This document shows, piece by piece, positions 17,107 through 25,743 of a DNA stretch of 58,444 nt. Position 1 is the first letter of the stretch, and each line of letters begins with the position of its first letter. The position numbers were made by a program, and so were the translations under genes. The notes under the pieces are model-generated. The model searched no databases. It had not been told where the DNA came from and worked only from the letters and a program-made list of their open reading frames with translations. The stretch is from positions 1-58,444 of the forward strand of contig JARXAH010000078.1 in the NCBI GenBank assembly GCA_029865945.1. The letters are read 5' to 3'. The stretch is from Bacteriovoracaceae bacterium. GTDB taxonomy: Bacteria > Bdellovibrionota > Bacteriovoracia > Bacteriovoracales > Bacteriovoracaceae.

Positions 17107-17864
17107 TAAAGATCCCTCCTCAGGGAGTAGGTGATTTTTGAAATCTCGTCTCTCATCACGACAAAAAGTATCAGCCCTTGGGAAACCATCAAGTTGGTCA
17201 CGAGGAAAAAGATGGCCTCTTCTAAGGGGAGAGGGCCTAAATTAAATCCGATCGTATAGGTGTCTGATATACTCCAAATCCCCCAAGAAATCGCCAGACC
17301 ATCTGCCATCCATAGGTAAAATGTCGTTATCAAGGTTGAAACAAGAAGAATTTTATGATTTGCGAGTAAATAATTTCCACCAAAAAACCATTGCAAAAGA
17401 ATCACGGGCATACCCCAGCTCAAGATAAGTCCTAAGTACCTACTTTTTTCAAAGTAAAGAAAGATGAGTCCTAAAAGAAACAAAAGGAGATAAGAAGAGA
17501 AAACTATTTTTTTTCTATTCATTTTCTGAACTATTTTCATGTTAGTAATTTTAGTAAGTGGAATTCTTTTTTGTAGTAAAAAACAAAAAAGGCCGGAGAG
17601 AATCGTTTGTAAAACAAAAAAACAGTACTCCTCTAATGGAACATAACCGATCGTTCCCAGAATTCTATCTTCTCCGTAAATCCACACTCCAGACTTAACC
17701 AAGTAATTATCCCAAGGTGCTGTATAAGTAACCGCTAGAAAAATGAGAAGAATAATTCCAAAGCGAAACTCTTTTTTATTGGGAAGATCACTTTTTTTAT
17801 ATAACGTGACTACAATCGTGAGTGGAATTCCTAAAAAAATGAGAAGGAATTGAAGATAAGTCAT
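17106..17864 (-). CDS. crtYcd: Lycopene beta-cyclase, CrtYc-CrtYd fusion type
   Basis: A 252-residue integral membrane protein containing two related halves, each with a PLEE motif (VPLEEYCFF in the first, LPLEEAIFF in the second). The first half also has YTAPWDNYLV...GVW.Y. This is the cofactor-poor membrane cyclase known from archaea, actinobacteria, myxobacteria (as separate crtYc and crtYd) and fungi. It is unrelated to the FAD-dependent CrtY common in proteorhodopsin cassettes. It cyclises both ends of lycopene to beta-carotene. It starts one base after the crtB stop. Confidence 0.93.
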   Translation of the reverse strand: MTYLQFLLIFLGIPLTIVVTLYKKSDLPNKKEFRFGIILLIFLAVTYTAPWDNYLVKSGVWIYGEDRILGTIGYVPLEEYCFFVLQTILSGLFCFLLQKRIPLTKITNMKIVQKMNRKKIVFSSYLLLFLLGLIFLYFEKSRYLGLILSWGMPVILLQWFFGGNYLLANHKILLVSTLITTFYLWMADGLAISWGIWSISDTYTIGFNLGPLPLEEAIFFLVTNLMVSQGLILFVVMRDEISKITYSLRRDL

Positions 17865-17865
17865 T

Positions 17866-18759
17866 TCATTTGTTCCCTTCCAAGTGATGATGAAGAGAAA
17901 AATGAAGTTCCTCTTTGTGGTTACTTGGCCTCCAAAAAAAAGAACTCTTAAGTTTCACGATGCACTTCAATGTCACCATCATTTTTTCTGCCAGGTTCAA
18001 GTAAATCCTACCTCCTGAAACATCGTAATTATTTTTTCGTATTTTTATTCCGATATGACGATAAAGCTCGCCAGCAAGAAAAATAACAAATCGTGCCCGG
18101 ATAGGGATGTAAGACAAACCCTCATAAGCACTTCGGTAATATCGGTCGGCCTTATCGAGGGCCTCTTGAATATAAATTTTTAGCTCTTGTGCACTTACTG
18201 TTTCCGATCCTGGAAGGTAGTATCTGCCTCTTTCAGCATCTTCTTTCACATCTCGGCAAATATTGGTTAATTGCATTGCGATACCGAGGTCGACGGCGTG
18301 AGGGTGAGATAAAGTGGATGACACCCCAATCAAAGGACACATCATCAGACCTACGACCCCCGCTACTCTGTAGCAATAAAGCATTAAATCTTCTTCGGAT
18401 GTGATTTCACCGCCGCGAACATCAAATTCGGCACCCTTGAGGAGTTCTTTTATATGTTCTCTTTTTACGCCCCAACTCTCGACCTCATTCATGAGTTGAT
18501 TAAAGGACGTTTGAAAAAGAGGATTTTCTAAGTCATTTAAAATAGAGGCAACAGCAAGGGCAGATTCTTCGTCTGGTAACTCATCGGCGCAATCATCAAT
18601 GAAGCGACAAAGACGATAGAGAGTCGCAATTTTTTTTAAATCTTTTTGAGAAAAAATCAAACTGGCAAAGTAAAACGACTTCCCGTGCTTCGACATCAGT
18701 TCTTCAGCATTGGACATAAGGTAGTTACGGGTTAACTCTTCGTAGGTTTGGTTATTCAA
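17866..18759 (-). CDS. crtB: Phytoene synthase CrtB
   Basis: About 297 residues of the squalene/phytoene synthase family. It joins two geranylgeranyl diphosphates to phytoene. Seen: HGKSFYFASLIF, the first Asp-rich motif DDCADE, FDVRGGE, and the second Asp-rich motif in NICRDVKEDAERGRYYLP. The frame is open to 18810, but the TTG at 18759 has GTGAGAG upstream and overlaps the crtI stop by eight bases, so it is the preferred start; a GTG at 18771 and an ATG at 18717 are alternatives. Confidence 0.92.
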   Translation of the reverse strand: MNNQTYEELTRNYLMSNAEELMSKHGKSFYFASLIFSQKDLKKIATLYRLCRFIDDCADELPDEESALAVASILNDLENPLFQTSFNQLMNEVESWGVKREHIKELLKGAEFDVRGGEITSEEDLMLYCYRVAGVVGLMMCPLIGVSSTLSHPHAVDLGIAMQLTNICRDVKEDAERGRYYLPGSETVSAQELKIYIQEALDKADRYYRSAYEGLSYIPIRARFVIFLAGELYRHIGIKIRKNNYDVSGGRIYLNLAEKMMVTLKCIVKLKSSFFWRPSNHKEELHFSLHHHLEGNK

Positions 18760-20296
18760 GTGAACTCTCACGCTCTGAAGAAGAAAATTTTTTTGGAATC
18801 GCAAACCCAACGTTAGTAAATTTATTTTTTAAATCGGGAACCATTTTTTCTAGCACTTTTGCTGAATTTAAAACGCCAGGGACACCAGCTCCTGGATGGG
18901 TGTTGGCACCAACAAAATAGAGTCCTTTGATATCTTCTGATTGATTATGAAAGCGAAAATATGCCGACTGACTCAAAGAGGGTTCTAGACCAAACGCGGC
19001 CCCTTTTTCGCTCTGTAATTGAGTCTCAAAGTAATCTGGAGTGACCGAAAAATCGACGGTCATGTTTTCTGTGAGGCATGGTAAATGGTTTTTTTCAAGC
19101 CACCCATAGATTTTATCTTTGTAGCGCTGCTCTTCGTCTCTCCAATTTGTTTTTCCCACTTTGTTTGGGACGGGAGAGAGAACATAAAAACATTCGTGAC
19201 CATCAGGTGCAAGTGAGGAATCCGTTCGCGTGGGAGCGTGTAAATAAAGGCTAAAGTCATCTGCCAGGATTTTTTTTGAAAAGATATCATTTAAGAGGCC
19301 TTTGTAGCGTGGCCCCATCAGTATCGTATGATGGGCGAGGCCTGGGTAGAGTTTTTTAGTTCCAAAGTAGGCGACAAATAAGCTCATCGAATGTTGTTTG
19401 AGTCCAAGGCGAAAGTCGCTATGTTTCGAGCGGTGCTTAGCATCAATCATATCGCGGTACACTCTGACAGGATCAGCATTACTTACGACTATGTCACAGG
19501 GAAAAATTCTCTCATCAGTTGTGAACACTCTTTTAACGCTGCCTCTTTCAATCTCAATTTTTTTAACCGAGGATTGGGTGTAAATCTTGGCACCTTTCAT
19601 GAGTAAAAGTTTTCTGAGCGCATCGACGATCGCCCCTGTTCCACCTTTGGCAAAATAGACTCCCCATTTTCTTTCTAGCCAATGAATAAGGAGGTAAATG
19701 GAGGTAATCGTAGTGGGATTTCCCCCGACAAGGAGTGGCTCAAAACTAAAGGCCATTCTGAGACGTTCATCTTTAATATATTTTGAAACGAGGCCATAAA
19801 CCGAGCGATAGTTTTGTAAACGAACCATATCAGGGATAGCCCTCATCATGGAGGAGATGGTATTAAAAGGCTCATCGGCGAGCTGAGTGTAGCCGACATC
19901 AAAAATAGCTTCCGAGTGTTTGGCCAGAAGCCGATAACCATCAACATCGGCAGGAGAAAGCGCTCTGACGTTTTCTATTATTCGGTCGTTATCTCCCACA
20001 TAATCAAATTGGGAGCCATCGTTGAAGATGATTCTATAGAAGGGATCGATCGCCATTAATTCATAAAAATCTTTAGCGTCTTCACCGAGGAGCTCAAAAA
20101 GCTCGCTTAAGAGATAGGGAGCAGTAATGACAGTTGGCCCTGCATCAAAAGTGAAACCGTCTTTTTTGAAAACGGCGGCTCTTCCACCGATGTCCTCTCT
20201 CGCTTCCAAAATTGTAACTTCATAGCCCTTCTTGATGAGCCTGACCGCTGAAGCCAGACCGGCAAAGCCAGAACCAATAACGACTGCCTTGTTCAT
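18752..20296 (-). CDS. crtI: Phytoene desaturase CrtI
   Basis: A 514-residue FAD enzyme. The N-terminal dinucleotide fold is VVIGSGFAGLASAVRLIKKG with the following EAREDIGGRA. The C-terminal block GLYFVGANTHPGAGVPGVLNSAKV is the CrtI signature. It converts phytoene to lycopene by four desaturations. It overlaps crtE by four bases (ATGA) and crtB by about eight. The length is normal. Confidence 0.95.
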   Translation of the reverse strand: MNKAVVIGSGFAGLASAVRLIKKGYEVTILEAREDIGGRAAVFKKDGFTFDAGPTVITAPYLLSELFELLGEDAKDFYELMAIDPFYRIIFNDGSQFDYVGDNDRIIENVRALSPADVDGYRLLAKHSEAIFDVGYTQLADEPFNTISSMMRAIPDMVRLQNYRSVYGLVSKYIKDERLRMAFSFEPLLVGGNPTTITSIYLLIHWLERKWGVYFAKGGTGAIVDALRKLLLMKGAKIYTQSSVKKIEIERGSVKRVFTTDERIFPCDIVVSNADPVRVYRDMIDAKHRSKHSDFRLGLKQHSMSLFVAYFGTKKLYPGLAHHTILMGPRYKGLLNDIFSKKILADDFSLYLHAPTRTDSSLAPDGHECFYVLSPVPNKVGKTNWRDEEQRYKDKIYGWLEKNHLPCLTENMTVDFSVTPDYFETQLQSEKGAAFGLEPSLSQSAYFRFHNQSEDIKGLYFVGANTHPGAGVPGVLNSAKVLEKMVPDLKNKFTNVGFAIPKKFSSSERESSLE

Positions 20297-21366
20297 TTGG
20301 TAATCTCTCCAGCAAAACTCATTTTTTCAGATACCCGTGATCTCTCTCGAATGGGGGCCAGGATCTTTTCGATGAGGGAATTTACTAAACGAAATAAAAT
20401 TCTGTTGCCCTCAAAAAGCGAGTGTGAGCGTAAGTCATCCACTCGTTGCTCAAGGTGATTTAAGCAAAATTCAAGATGATGACTCTCGTTAAAAAGCTTT
20501 TCAATAATCTGGAAATCGTTTTCGTCGGTATCAGCTCTTTTCTTCCTTAAAATACGGGCAAGGATATCGAAGTCCCCTGGATTTCTCTCAAGATAGTTGA
20601 CGACTAAGAAGCTCACCTTGCCTTCCTTGATATCGCACCCGCGCTCTCCTCTTTGTTTGTTGCCATAAAAATCGAGGATATCGTCTTGAATCTGAAAGAT
20701 GTGTCCAAGTTGAAAGAAAATGTTCTCAAGAGAATGGATAAATTCTTTTGAAACTCCAGCAATGATTCCAACTCCAATGGCCAGTCCAGCAAAAAGAGAG
20801 GACGTTTTTCCAGCTATACAGTCAAGGTACTGCTGATGAAGGTTGTGGTGAGATTGAAGTTTATTTAATTCAAACTCATCAACTTGGCCTGCAACGACAC
20901 GGGAGCTCATCACGGTGAAAAGATGGAGTAGTTCGTTTTTAGAGCTGAGATTACTTTTAATGAGCTCTTGAGGGGCGATGATTAAGAGAAAGTCACCGAG
21001 ATTAATGGCCTGCTCGGGCCCGTATTCTCTCCAAGCAGTAGGCCTTCCTCGTCGTATTTCGTCTCCGTCTTGAAGGTCATCATGAATGAGAGTTGCATTG
21101 TGGAGAATCTCGCAAGTCACGGCCCAAGGGAGGACCAAGGCCAGATCAAGATTCATGGATAGGGCAAGATCACGAATAAACATAGGTCTAAGCATCTTAC
21201 CTTTTGACTCAAAATGCTTAAGAGCCATCGTACGCAGCCTTCCCTCAGAATTTCTCTTGATCGATTCTTCAATGATACGACTCACTTCGCCCAGAAATTC
21301 ATCCGGACCACAGGCAGTGGCGAATCTTGCGGCAAATCTAAAGTCTGAATCTATAAGTGAATTCAT
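20293..21366 (-). CDS. crtE: Geranylgeranyl diphosphate synthase CrtE
   Basis: A 357-residue trans-isoprenyl diphosphate synthase. The first Asp-rich motif is DDLQDGDEIRRGRPTAW and the second is QIQDDILDFYG; both bind Mg-diphosphate. It builds the C20 precursor for phytoene. The C-terminal tail of about 90 residues is long for the family. It is the first gene of crtE-crtI-crtB-crtYcd-crtZ. It could also supply other isoprenoids, but the operon makes carotenoids the likely purpose. Confidence 0.92.
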   Translation of the reverse strand: MNSLIDSDFRFAARFATACGPDEFLGEVSRIIEESIKRNSEGRLRTMALKHFESKGKMLRPMFIRDLALSMNLDLALVLPWAVTCEILHNATLIHDDLQDGDEIRRGRPTAWREYGPEQAINLGDFLLIIAPQELIKSNLSSKNELLHLFTVMSSRVVAGQVDEFELNKLQSHHNLHQQYLDCIAGKTSSLFAGLAIGVGIIAGVSKEFIHSLENIFFQLGHIFQIQDDILDFYGNKQRGERGCDIKEGKVSFLVVNYLERNPGDFDILARILRKKRADTDENDFQIIEKLFNESHHLEFCLNHLEQRVDDLRSHSLFEGNRILFRLVNSLIEKILAPIRERSRVSEKMSFAGEITK

Positions 21367-21389
21367 GAGGTAGCTCTGTGTTGGATTAG

Positions 21390-21418
21390 ATTGTAAAAAT
21401 AAAACTATAAACGTTCAA
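21390..21418 (-). promoter_or_regulatory. Candidate promoter of the crt operon
   Basis: On the minus strand, TTGAAC (21418-21413) and TACAAT (21395-21390) are separated by 17 bases. Transcription would start near 21383, leaving a short leader of about 17 bases before the crtE ATG. The ribosome binding site there is weak. Confidence 0.5.
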
Positions 21419-21445
21419 TGACTAATGATAATTGAACTTAGATAA

Positions 21446-21470
21446 AAAAAGAGGTTAGTTAGCTCTTTTT
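21446..21470 (-). terminator. Probable terminator after the 21582-23261 gene
   Basis: AAAAAGAG and CTCTTTTT form an eight-pair stem around nine bases, with T runs on both sides. It lies downstream of the secreted-protein gene and just upstream of the crt promoter, separating the two units. The stem is AT-rich, so efficiency is uncertain. Confidence 0.45.
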
Positions 21471-21581
21471 GTGCTGATGCAGGTTTGGTTTTCAAGAAGG
21501 GTTTTTAATCATCTGCATGAATAGGTAGTGAAGGCAATATTGAGATTGCGAAAACGCAAACTGAAGGAACATAAAAATGCA

Positions 21582-23261
21582 TCAGTATATTATGGGCAAG
21601 ATACCGCCTTTAGTCGCATAAGAATTGCAAAAGATTGAACTTTCACTAATTGGTGCTTCTGAATCGGCCGCTATTACATCGTTTTTACTCCAAGGAATAA
21701 TTGAGAAATATTGAGCAAGGCTTGCGCCAACTTTACCCGATTTAGTAATCCAAGAATCGGTTAAGCTGCTCGTAGGGTATTCTTCCATTTGAGCAAAATA
21801 TCTGACACTCGCATAACTTAATGAACCCTTTGAGCTATGCCCTTGGACCGTTCTACTAGAATCAAATTCTTGATTAAGATTATTAGAAGCGGCGACAAAA
21901 AATTGATTAACTAAATCTAAATATTTTTGCTTCGTCATCCAAGAAGGAGCTTTACTACCATGCAAAAAACCAATGACCATGATAAGTTCTTTGTCCACTC
22001 GAGATTCATACATCATACCAGGGGCAAAGTATTGATGGTACAGATTCATAAATGCCTCTTGAAGTGTGGGATTTAATTCCTTTTCCAATCCGGCCATCTG
22101 AACCATTTTATCTAGGTATGGTTTCCAAAAATAATAAGAAAAATCTTTCAACGTCACAAATTTAGAAACAGAAAAATCATAATTAAGTTCAATGAGATAG
22201 TTTTGGCCATGAGGAGAATCCTGTCTTAATCCGGTTTCCATGAGAAACTTTGATTGAGAATTGCCTAAGCTTGATGCGATAGCTTTAAGATAGGCATCCG
22301 TGTTGCCTGCGTAAACCTTTTCAATAAGCAGCTTTCCAAGGTTTTCATGGAAAAGGGCAAAGAGAGGTATGATTAATTTATTTTTAAATGTATCAATTGA
22401 CCTTATGGAAATTACTTGGTTTGCGACATCATCCAAAGCTAGAGTTTCTCTTCCTTTAATCGAGAAGAATCCACTTTCTTCATGCAAGTTAACTGTTTCA
22501 TCAATGAAATTAAAATCTTTCAGTGTCTTTAGATATTTTGACATTTGAAGCTGAGATCTCGCCTTCTGAAAGGCGAGTTTTTTAGAATCACCAAATTGGG
22601 TTGGATCCATATTGGTAGCAGAAAGTTTTAAAAAAAATGGTTCACTTCCTGTATTTGTTATCGAAGTTTGAGGAACAATAAGTGTTGTGCGAGAAGCCGT
22701 TGTCACTCCATAAAATTTCATTAGATTGCATTGAGATTTCGTTATATACAAAATATTATTTTTTTTCAACGATTCCTTCAATTTATTAAAATAGCTGTTT
22801 AGATCATTATCTTTTTCATAGGGATGCTTAAACCAAATAAAATAATCTTCAACTGATTCATTAACGGTGATATTAAGAAACCCGCTTTTAATCCTAATTG
22901 TTTCATTTTGTACTAAATAGCTTTCAACTAAATTCATAGTTGCTAGATCTTCGAATTCTGCATTGATTATATTTTTAGGAATTAAAATGTAGTCCATCTC
23001 AAAAACGGTTAATTTTACTGGAGTATTATTGTTTCTAATAGGAAGCAGTAATTGAGAAGCTTCATCTTTTACCCAATTCAGTGGGGAATTTGTTAATGGT
23101 GAAACAGGATTTCCATATTGTTCAAAGAGTAAGTAATGGTAAAGATTCGGAAAATTAGTTTTCAAGTGGTCATCAATACCACTGTCTTGTGAGTAAGAAT
23201 TAATACTTAATAGAGATAAGAGGATGGTGAAAACTAGCTTTGGGTTTAAAAAAAATGGCAT
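21582..23261 (-). CDS. Large secreted protein of unknown function
   Basis: A 559-residue protein with a Sec-type signal (MPFFLNPKLVFTILLSLLSINSYSQ, start at ATG 23261; a TTG at 23276 adds five residues). The mature part is mixed alpha/beta with scattered aromatics. Two cysteines are visible, one near the middle (KSQCNLM) and one near the end (SIFCNSYATKGG). I recognise no catalytic motif or family. A possible terminator and then the crt operon lie downstream. A periplasmic or extracellular location is inferred from the signal only. Confidence 0.6.
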   Translation of the reverse strand: MPFFLNPKLVFTILLSLLSINSYSQDSGIDDHLKTNFPNLYHYLLFEQYGNPVSPLTNSPLNWVKDEASQLLLPIRNNNTPVKLTVFEMDYILIPKNIINAEFEDLATMNLVESYLVQNETIRIKSGFLNITVNESVEDYFIWFKHPYEKDNDLNSYFNKLKESLKKNNILYITKSQCNLMKFYGVTTASRTTLIVPQTSITNTGSEPFFLKLSATNMDPTQFGDSKKLAFQKARSQLQMSKYLKTLKDFNFIDETVNLHEESGFFSIKGRETLALDDVANQVISIRSIDTFKNKLIIPLFALFHENLGKLLIEKVYAGNTDAYLKAIASSLGNSQSKFLMETGLRQDSPHGQNYLIELNYDFSVSKFVTLKDFSYYFWKPYLDKMVQMAGLEKELNPTLQEAFMNLYHQYFAPGMMYESRVDKELIMVIGFLHGSKAPSWMTKQKYLDLVNQFFVAASNNLNQEFDSSRTVQGHSSKGSLSYASVRYFAQMEEYPTSSLTDSWITKSGKVGASLAQYFSIIPWSKNDVIAADSEAPISESSIFCNSYATKGGILPIIY

Positions 23262-23460
23262 TAAATTTCTCAACAATTATTTAATGATGGCCGCCATACG
23301 AATCAACATTTTCTTCTCAATGGACGATCAGCTTCAAATTTATGTTAAAATCTAATTTTGAGAAATGGTATGACAGGAAAAAATTGCTATGATTGTAAAA
23401 AATTGAATGTTTTATAAAATCATCTACAAGGCAATTCTTTAATAAATAGGCGAGAGTAAC

Positions 23461-24123
23461 TTGATTATACAAAAAAAAAATAAATCAGAGTGGTGCCGTA
23501 AATTTGTATTTGCATTAATATTGTTTGTTGGATGTTTATCAAACGTCTTTGCAAGTGAATGTGATGGAAAAGTGACACCGGATGCATTTTATTTTAAGTC
23601 CGAGCGACTTCAATTTAAGCCCATACTATCTGATGCTGAAAAAAATGTTGCGAAAGGAATTTGGTTAAATACTGAAGTTCAGAATATGAGTAAAGATTTT
23701 CGCACTGACGTTCAATTAAATGAAATATTGGTAAACGGCGTAAGTTCAATGGAAAGGTTTAAATATAAATTTTATAATGAATTCGAAAATCCAGTCATAA
23801 ATTTTGGAATATATCTAGAAAATGTCATGATTGGAATTTTTCAAGTTTCTACCTCGAGATATGATGAAGGTATAAAGTCGGACGTTGCTTACCACTTAGA
23901 TCCATTATTCTGGAAAAAAGGTTTTGCAAAAGAATCGTTGAAAAGAATGGTTCTTTTTATTTTTGATGTGCTAGGATCGAATAAAATAACGGCAGAAATA
24001 GAGAAAACTAATGAGGGATCGATTGCAGTCGCTGTGAGTAATGGTTTTACAAAAAAACCAAATCCTTTTGCCGGTTTTGATGCACCTACAACAGATTTCT
24101 ATGAACTTACAAAGCCAAAATAA
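23461..24123 (+). CDS. GNAT-fold acetyltransferase-like protein with a signal peptide
   Basis: A 220-residue protein. From about residue 45 it follows the RimJ/RimL (Acetyltransf_3) pattern: SERLQFKPILSDAE at the start, IGIFQVS, AYHLDPLFWKKGFAKESLKRMVLFIFDVL (acetyl-CoA loop region, with KKGFAKE matching the usual G-x-G/A motif), and KITAEIEKTNEGSIAVAVSNGF. The first 30 residues are a basic stretch plus hydrophobic core ending NVFA-S, a Sec signal, with an embedded VGC that could be a weak lipobox. Acetyl-CoA is cytoplasmic, so export of such an enzyme is unusual. The start is TTG 23461 with a GGCGAGAG sequence upstream. Confidence 0.72.
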   Translation: MIIQKKNKSEWCRKFVFALILFVGCLSNVFASECDGKVTPDAFYFKSERLQFKPILSDAEKNVAKGIWLNTEVQNMSKDFRTDVQLNEILVNGVSSMERFKYKFYNEFENPVINFGIYLENVMIGIFQVSTSRYDEGIKSDVAYHLDPLFWKKGFAKESLKRMVLFIFDVLGSNKITAEIEKTNEGSIAVAVSNGFTKKPNPFAGFDAPTTDFYELTKPK

Positions 24124-24201
24124 TCAACTTGATTAATAGTATTTTAGAAATTAGTTATCTTTCTTTTCAACTTCCTTTCAATCAGTTAACTTCAACTCAC
24201 T

Positions 24202-25122
24202 ATGTTGGGATATTTTCTTTTAATTTTTAGTACTTTTATTTGGGGCATTTCTTTCGTTGCGGTTAAATGGATTTTGCCCTTTTTCAGTGCTCAGCAACTT
24301 CATCACGTGAGACTTTTCATTGCTGGAGGGGTGTCGCTCATTTATTTTTCCACTTGGTGGCTACTCAATCAGTTTAGGAAAAAAGAAACGATCACTTACC
24401 GATTACTTTTTAAGAAATCCTTTTGGTGGCCGCCGCTGCTTTGTGGTTTCATCCTCTACCTTTTTTTAGCACTGCAAACCGAAGGGATTGCTTTCACCAC
24501 AGTTGCGAAAAGTGGGTTTATCACTTGTCTCTATGTTCTATTTATTCCCATTTTTTTATTTTTAGGTTGGAAGAAAAAATTTAGTTTTATTTTTTGGGTT
24601 TATTGCTGTCTATCGCTGCTGGGAATCTATTTGTTAATGGACGCCAAATTTGAAAATATTAATCATGGCGACGTGTTAACCTTGCTTTGTGCCATGGTGG
24701 GTGCGATTCATATCTTGGCCGTGGATAAATTGGCCTATCACTATCGCCCCATCATTTTTAATTGTTTGCAATGCATCGTGATGGCGATGCTCGCCACCTT
24801 GGCGGTTACGTGGAATGGGGAATGGGTAGTAATCGCTTCAGGATTGAAACAAATGGATCACATGGCCATTTTAGGTTTTATCATGATTGGTTTTTTTTCT
24901 TCGTTTTTGGCCTTTGCCTTTCAAATCTATGCTCAAAAAATGATCGCGCCTCACATAGTGGCCGTGCTTTTTTTGCTTGAGTCACCCTTCGCAGCGATTT
25001 CTGCCGTTTTTTTCTTAGGTGAATCGCTAAGTTTGCAAGGTATTATTGGGTGTGGGTTAGTTCTCTTGTCTGCTTACCAAGTTTCGCGAATGAGTGGTGA
25101 GGGACAAGAAGTCGCGGGTTGA
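24202..25122 (+). CDS. EamA/DMT-family transporter
   Basis: A 306-residue inner-membrane protein with about ten hydrophobic helices in two EamA repeats. The start FSTFIWGISFVAVKWI and the second-half start LLCAMVGAIHILAVDKL fit the drug/metabolite transporter superfamily. The end (LLESPFAAISAVFFLGESLSLQGIIGCGLVLLSAY) is highly typical. The substrate is unknown. Its last 66 bases overlap the tail of fetA on the opposite strand. Confidence 0.88.
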   Translation: MLGYFLLIFSTFIWGISFVAVKWILPFFSAQQLHHVRLFIAGGVSLIYFSTWWLLNQFRKKETITYRLLFKKSFWWPPLLCGFILYLFLALQTEGIAFTTVAKSGFITCLYVLFIPIFLFLGWKKKFSFIFWVYCCLSLLGIYLLMDAKFENINHGDVLTLLCAMVGAIHILAVDKLAYHYRPIIFNCLQCIVMAMLATLAVTWNGEWVVIASGLKQMDHMAILGFIMIGFFSSFLAFAFQIYAQKMIAPHIVAVLFLLESPFAAISAVFFLGESLSLQGIIGCGLVLLSAYQVSRMSGEGQEVAG

Positions 25123-25743
25123 AATTTCTGCCATGTCGCTAGTATGGTGATCGATGAGGATGACTGATTTTTGCTGGGACTTTGTTTTTTTCACATAATA
25201 TTCAAGTATTAATTTTCTTTTTTCTTGATCGATGGCCGATAAAGTTTCGTCGAGCAGATAGATAAGGGGATCAGCAGCGCTTGCCAGTGAATGCTGAAGG
25301 ATTTGCAGTTCTCCTCCCGACAAATAGGAAACCGGTCGCTTTAACCACTCACTCCAAGAAATACTAAGCATGGATATAAAATCTTCAGCGCGTTTCTTCT
25401 GCCAATTTTGCGGCGAATTAATTTTGAGCGATTCAAATGTTTTGTAAACTTCTGAAACGGTTTTATCGCCCAGTTCCGGAAACTGATTGAGGTAGAGCAT
25501 TTTTCTTCGCAACTCAAAAATATTTTGCTTTGAAGTATCGAGACCTAAGAATAAATAAGTATCGAATTGGATAGGGTAGAGATAGATGAGGGATTTTAAG
25601 AATAAACTTTTTCCACTTCCTGATGGGCCAACTAAGTGAATAAATTCTCCGCTCTTCAAGGAAAATTCATTGATCGCCAAGATAAGTTCTTTTTTATTGT
25701 TAAAGAGGGATAAATTTTTGATTGCTATGAAAGTTTCATTCAT
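25057..25743 (-). CDS. fetA: ABC transporter ATPase, FetA/YbbL-like
   Basis: A 228-residue ATP-binding protein with Walker A GPSGSGKS, signature YLSGGELQILQ, Walker B LIYLLDETLSAID and the switch in ILIDHHT. It begins four bases inside the end of the fetB-like gene. FetAB is linked in E. coli to iron export and oxidative stress resistance. Assignment rests on pairing with the UPF0014 permease. Confidence 0.83.
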   Translation of the reverse strand: MNETFIAIKNLSLFNNKKELILAINEFSLKSGEFIHLVGPSGSGKSLFLKSLIYLYPIQFDTYLFLGLDTSKQNIFELRRKMLYLNQFPELGDKTVSEVYKTFESLKINSPQNWQKKRAEDFISMLSISWSEWLKRPVSYLSGGELQILQHSLASAADPLIYLLDETLSAIDQEKRKLILEYYVKKTKSQQKSVILIDHHTSDMAEISTRDFLSLTTHSRNLVSRQEN

